DNA of 64,000 nt, from NCBI RefSeq assembly GCF_001718415.1, contig NZ_CP013378.1:4030001-4094000 (forward strand). The letters run 5' to 3'. The position numbers were made by a program, and so were the translations under genes. Of this stretch, positions 63,466-64,000 are shown in pieces. The DNA comes from Burkholderia pseudomultivorans (GTDB taxonomy: Bacteria; Pseudomonadota; Gammaproteobacteria; Burkholderiales; Burkholderiaceae). The notes beneath the pieces were generated by a model. The model saw only the letters and a list, made by a program, of their open reading frames with translations, was not told where the DNA came from and ran no database searches. Positions within the stretch are counted from its first letter, which is position 1; each line of letters begins with the position of its first letter.

Positions 63466-64000
63466 TCAATGCATCGGCTTCATCTCGTCGAGTGCGAGGT
63501 TCAGCTTGAGTACGTTGACACGCGCTTCACCCAGGACACCGAGTTGGCGCCCTGACGTGTTTGCGGCGATCAGTTGGTTTACCTGCTCGACGGCCAGACC
63601 GCGCGCTTTGGCGACCCGCTCTGCTTGGTAAGCCGCAGCAGCCGGGGTAATCTCCGGATCGAGGCCACTGCCTGACGACGTCACGAGATCGACTGGCACG
63701 GGCTTCGACAAGTCGGTGCCGGCGGCTTTCAGCGCGTCGATGCGGCCTTTCACCTCATCCGCAAGGGCAGGATTCGTCGGGCCGAGATTCGACCCACCGG
63801 ACCCCTGCGCGTTGTAGGGGTTCGGCGACGTGGCAGATAGCCGTCCCCAGAAATAATGTGGCGCATCGAATTGCTGGCCGATCACCTCCGAACCGATAGC
63901 CTTACCGCCCTTCATCAGCAGACTCCCATTAGCCTGCCACGGAAATACGGCTTGACCGATCGCGGTCACGATCAGCGGATATATCCCGCCAGTGATCACG
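63466..64000 (-). CDS. kdpC: Potassium-transporting ATPase subunit KdpC (5' end outside window)
   Basis: At least 177 residues of KdpC, the single-span subunit of the KdpFABC K+ pump that stabilises nucleotide binding in KdpB. The visible part has the end of the N-terminal membrane helix ([21 protein letters not shown]), [32 protein letters not shown] and the [20 protein letters not shown] signature, ending [15 protein letters not shown]. Roughly 15 N-terminal residues are cut by the window edge. kdpA and kdpB presumably lie further right. Confidence 0.94.
   Translation of the reverse strand, partial: VITGGIYPLIVTAIGQAVFPWQANGSLLMKGGKAIGSEVIGQQFDAPHYFWGRLSATSPNPYNAQGSGGSNLGPTNPALADEVKGRIDALKAAGTDLSKPVPVDLVTSSGSGLDPEITPAAAAYQAERVAKARGLAVEQVNQLIAANTSGRQLGVLGEARVNVLKLNLALDEMKPMH

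Noticed and set aside
63254..63469. Short minus-strand frame in the kdpC-kdpE gap, considered as a kdpD remnant
   Set aside because: The translation shows no KdpD N-terminal P-loop, universal-stress or histidine-kinase segment.
57124..64000. Search for a second copy of the tRNA-Leu 3' end as attR
   Set aside because: No stretch matching the T-arm/acceptor end (GGTTCGATTCCGG...CCTGGGCACCA) was found in the window.

Overview
The window reads as a chromosome segment of a Burkholderia species, most likely of the Burkholderia cepacia complex. The base composition is very GC-rich, gene families and order are typical of the betaproteobacterial order Burkholderiales (DUF2486, DUF3460 next to scpA, a DUF934-type cys operon, zapB-like/zapA/6S RNA, a cobalamin cluster with btuCDF), and long antisense open frames shadow nearly every gene. 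The species is an inference. About 57 kb is ordinary core chromosome; the last 7 kb (57.04-64 kb) is accessory DNA beginning at a tRNA-Leu gene.

Layout. 0-9 kb: XRE regulator, argH, HAD phosphatase, a translationally coupled pair (tandem-LprI periplasmic protein and Orn/Lys/Arg decarboxylase), dcd, a SodC-like lipoprotein that has lost most metal ligands, and the Fe-S carrier apbC. 9-15 kb: OmpA-like glycine-zipper lipoprotein, a candidate small RNA, metG, and an unfamiliar two-gene unit made of a radical SAM protein overlapping a DNA-methylase/nucleotidyltransferase fusion. 15-25 kb: tamB-tamA, DUF3460-scpA, panC-panD, an orphan ParA ATPase, DoxX. 25-35.6 kb: a cobalamin block: cobQ; cobU-cbiB-cobD-btuF; and btuC-btuD-cobT-cobS-cobC behind a clear sigma70 promoter and cobalamin riboswitch. 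35.7-48.4 kb: zapB-like/zapA, 6S RNA, EVE-domain protein, SIMPL protein, lgt, LysR/ilvD, cytochrome c, DUF2486, holC-pepA, lptF-lptG, cbiX/sirB. 48.4-57 kb: assimilatory sulfate reduction (cysI-DUF934-cysH-cysD-cysN-cobA) with divergent cysB, then a LivK-like binding protein.

57-64 kb: after tRNA-Leu(CAA) come a truncated tyrosine integrase, a YjzC-like small protein, an Orc1/Cdc6-like AAA+ ATPase whose promoter carries four 8-bp repeats spaced exactly 20 bp apart, an IS3-family (IS2-group) element, a 161-bp element bounded by 26-bp inverted repeats, and a kdpE gene split by an IS407-group element with a clean 4-bp target duplication. kdpD is absent between kdpC and kdpE.

How genes work together. 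The cobalamin block covers corrinoid uptake (btuCDF), cobyric acid formation (cobQ), aminopropanol attachment (cobD, cbiB) and nucleotide-loop assembly (cobU, cobT, cobS, cobC). CobA and CbiX/SirB plausibly feed siroheme to the sulfite reductase CysI. LptF/G, Lgt, TamA/B and the OmpA-like lipoprotein are cell-envelope biogenesis functions. The best candidates for undescribed biology are the radical SAM/methylase-nucleotidyltransferase pair, the repeat-controlled AAA+ ATPase at the tRNA-Leu island, the candidate small RNA downstream of the OmpA-like gene, and the metal-ligand-depleted SodC homologue.
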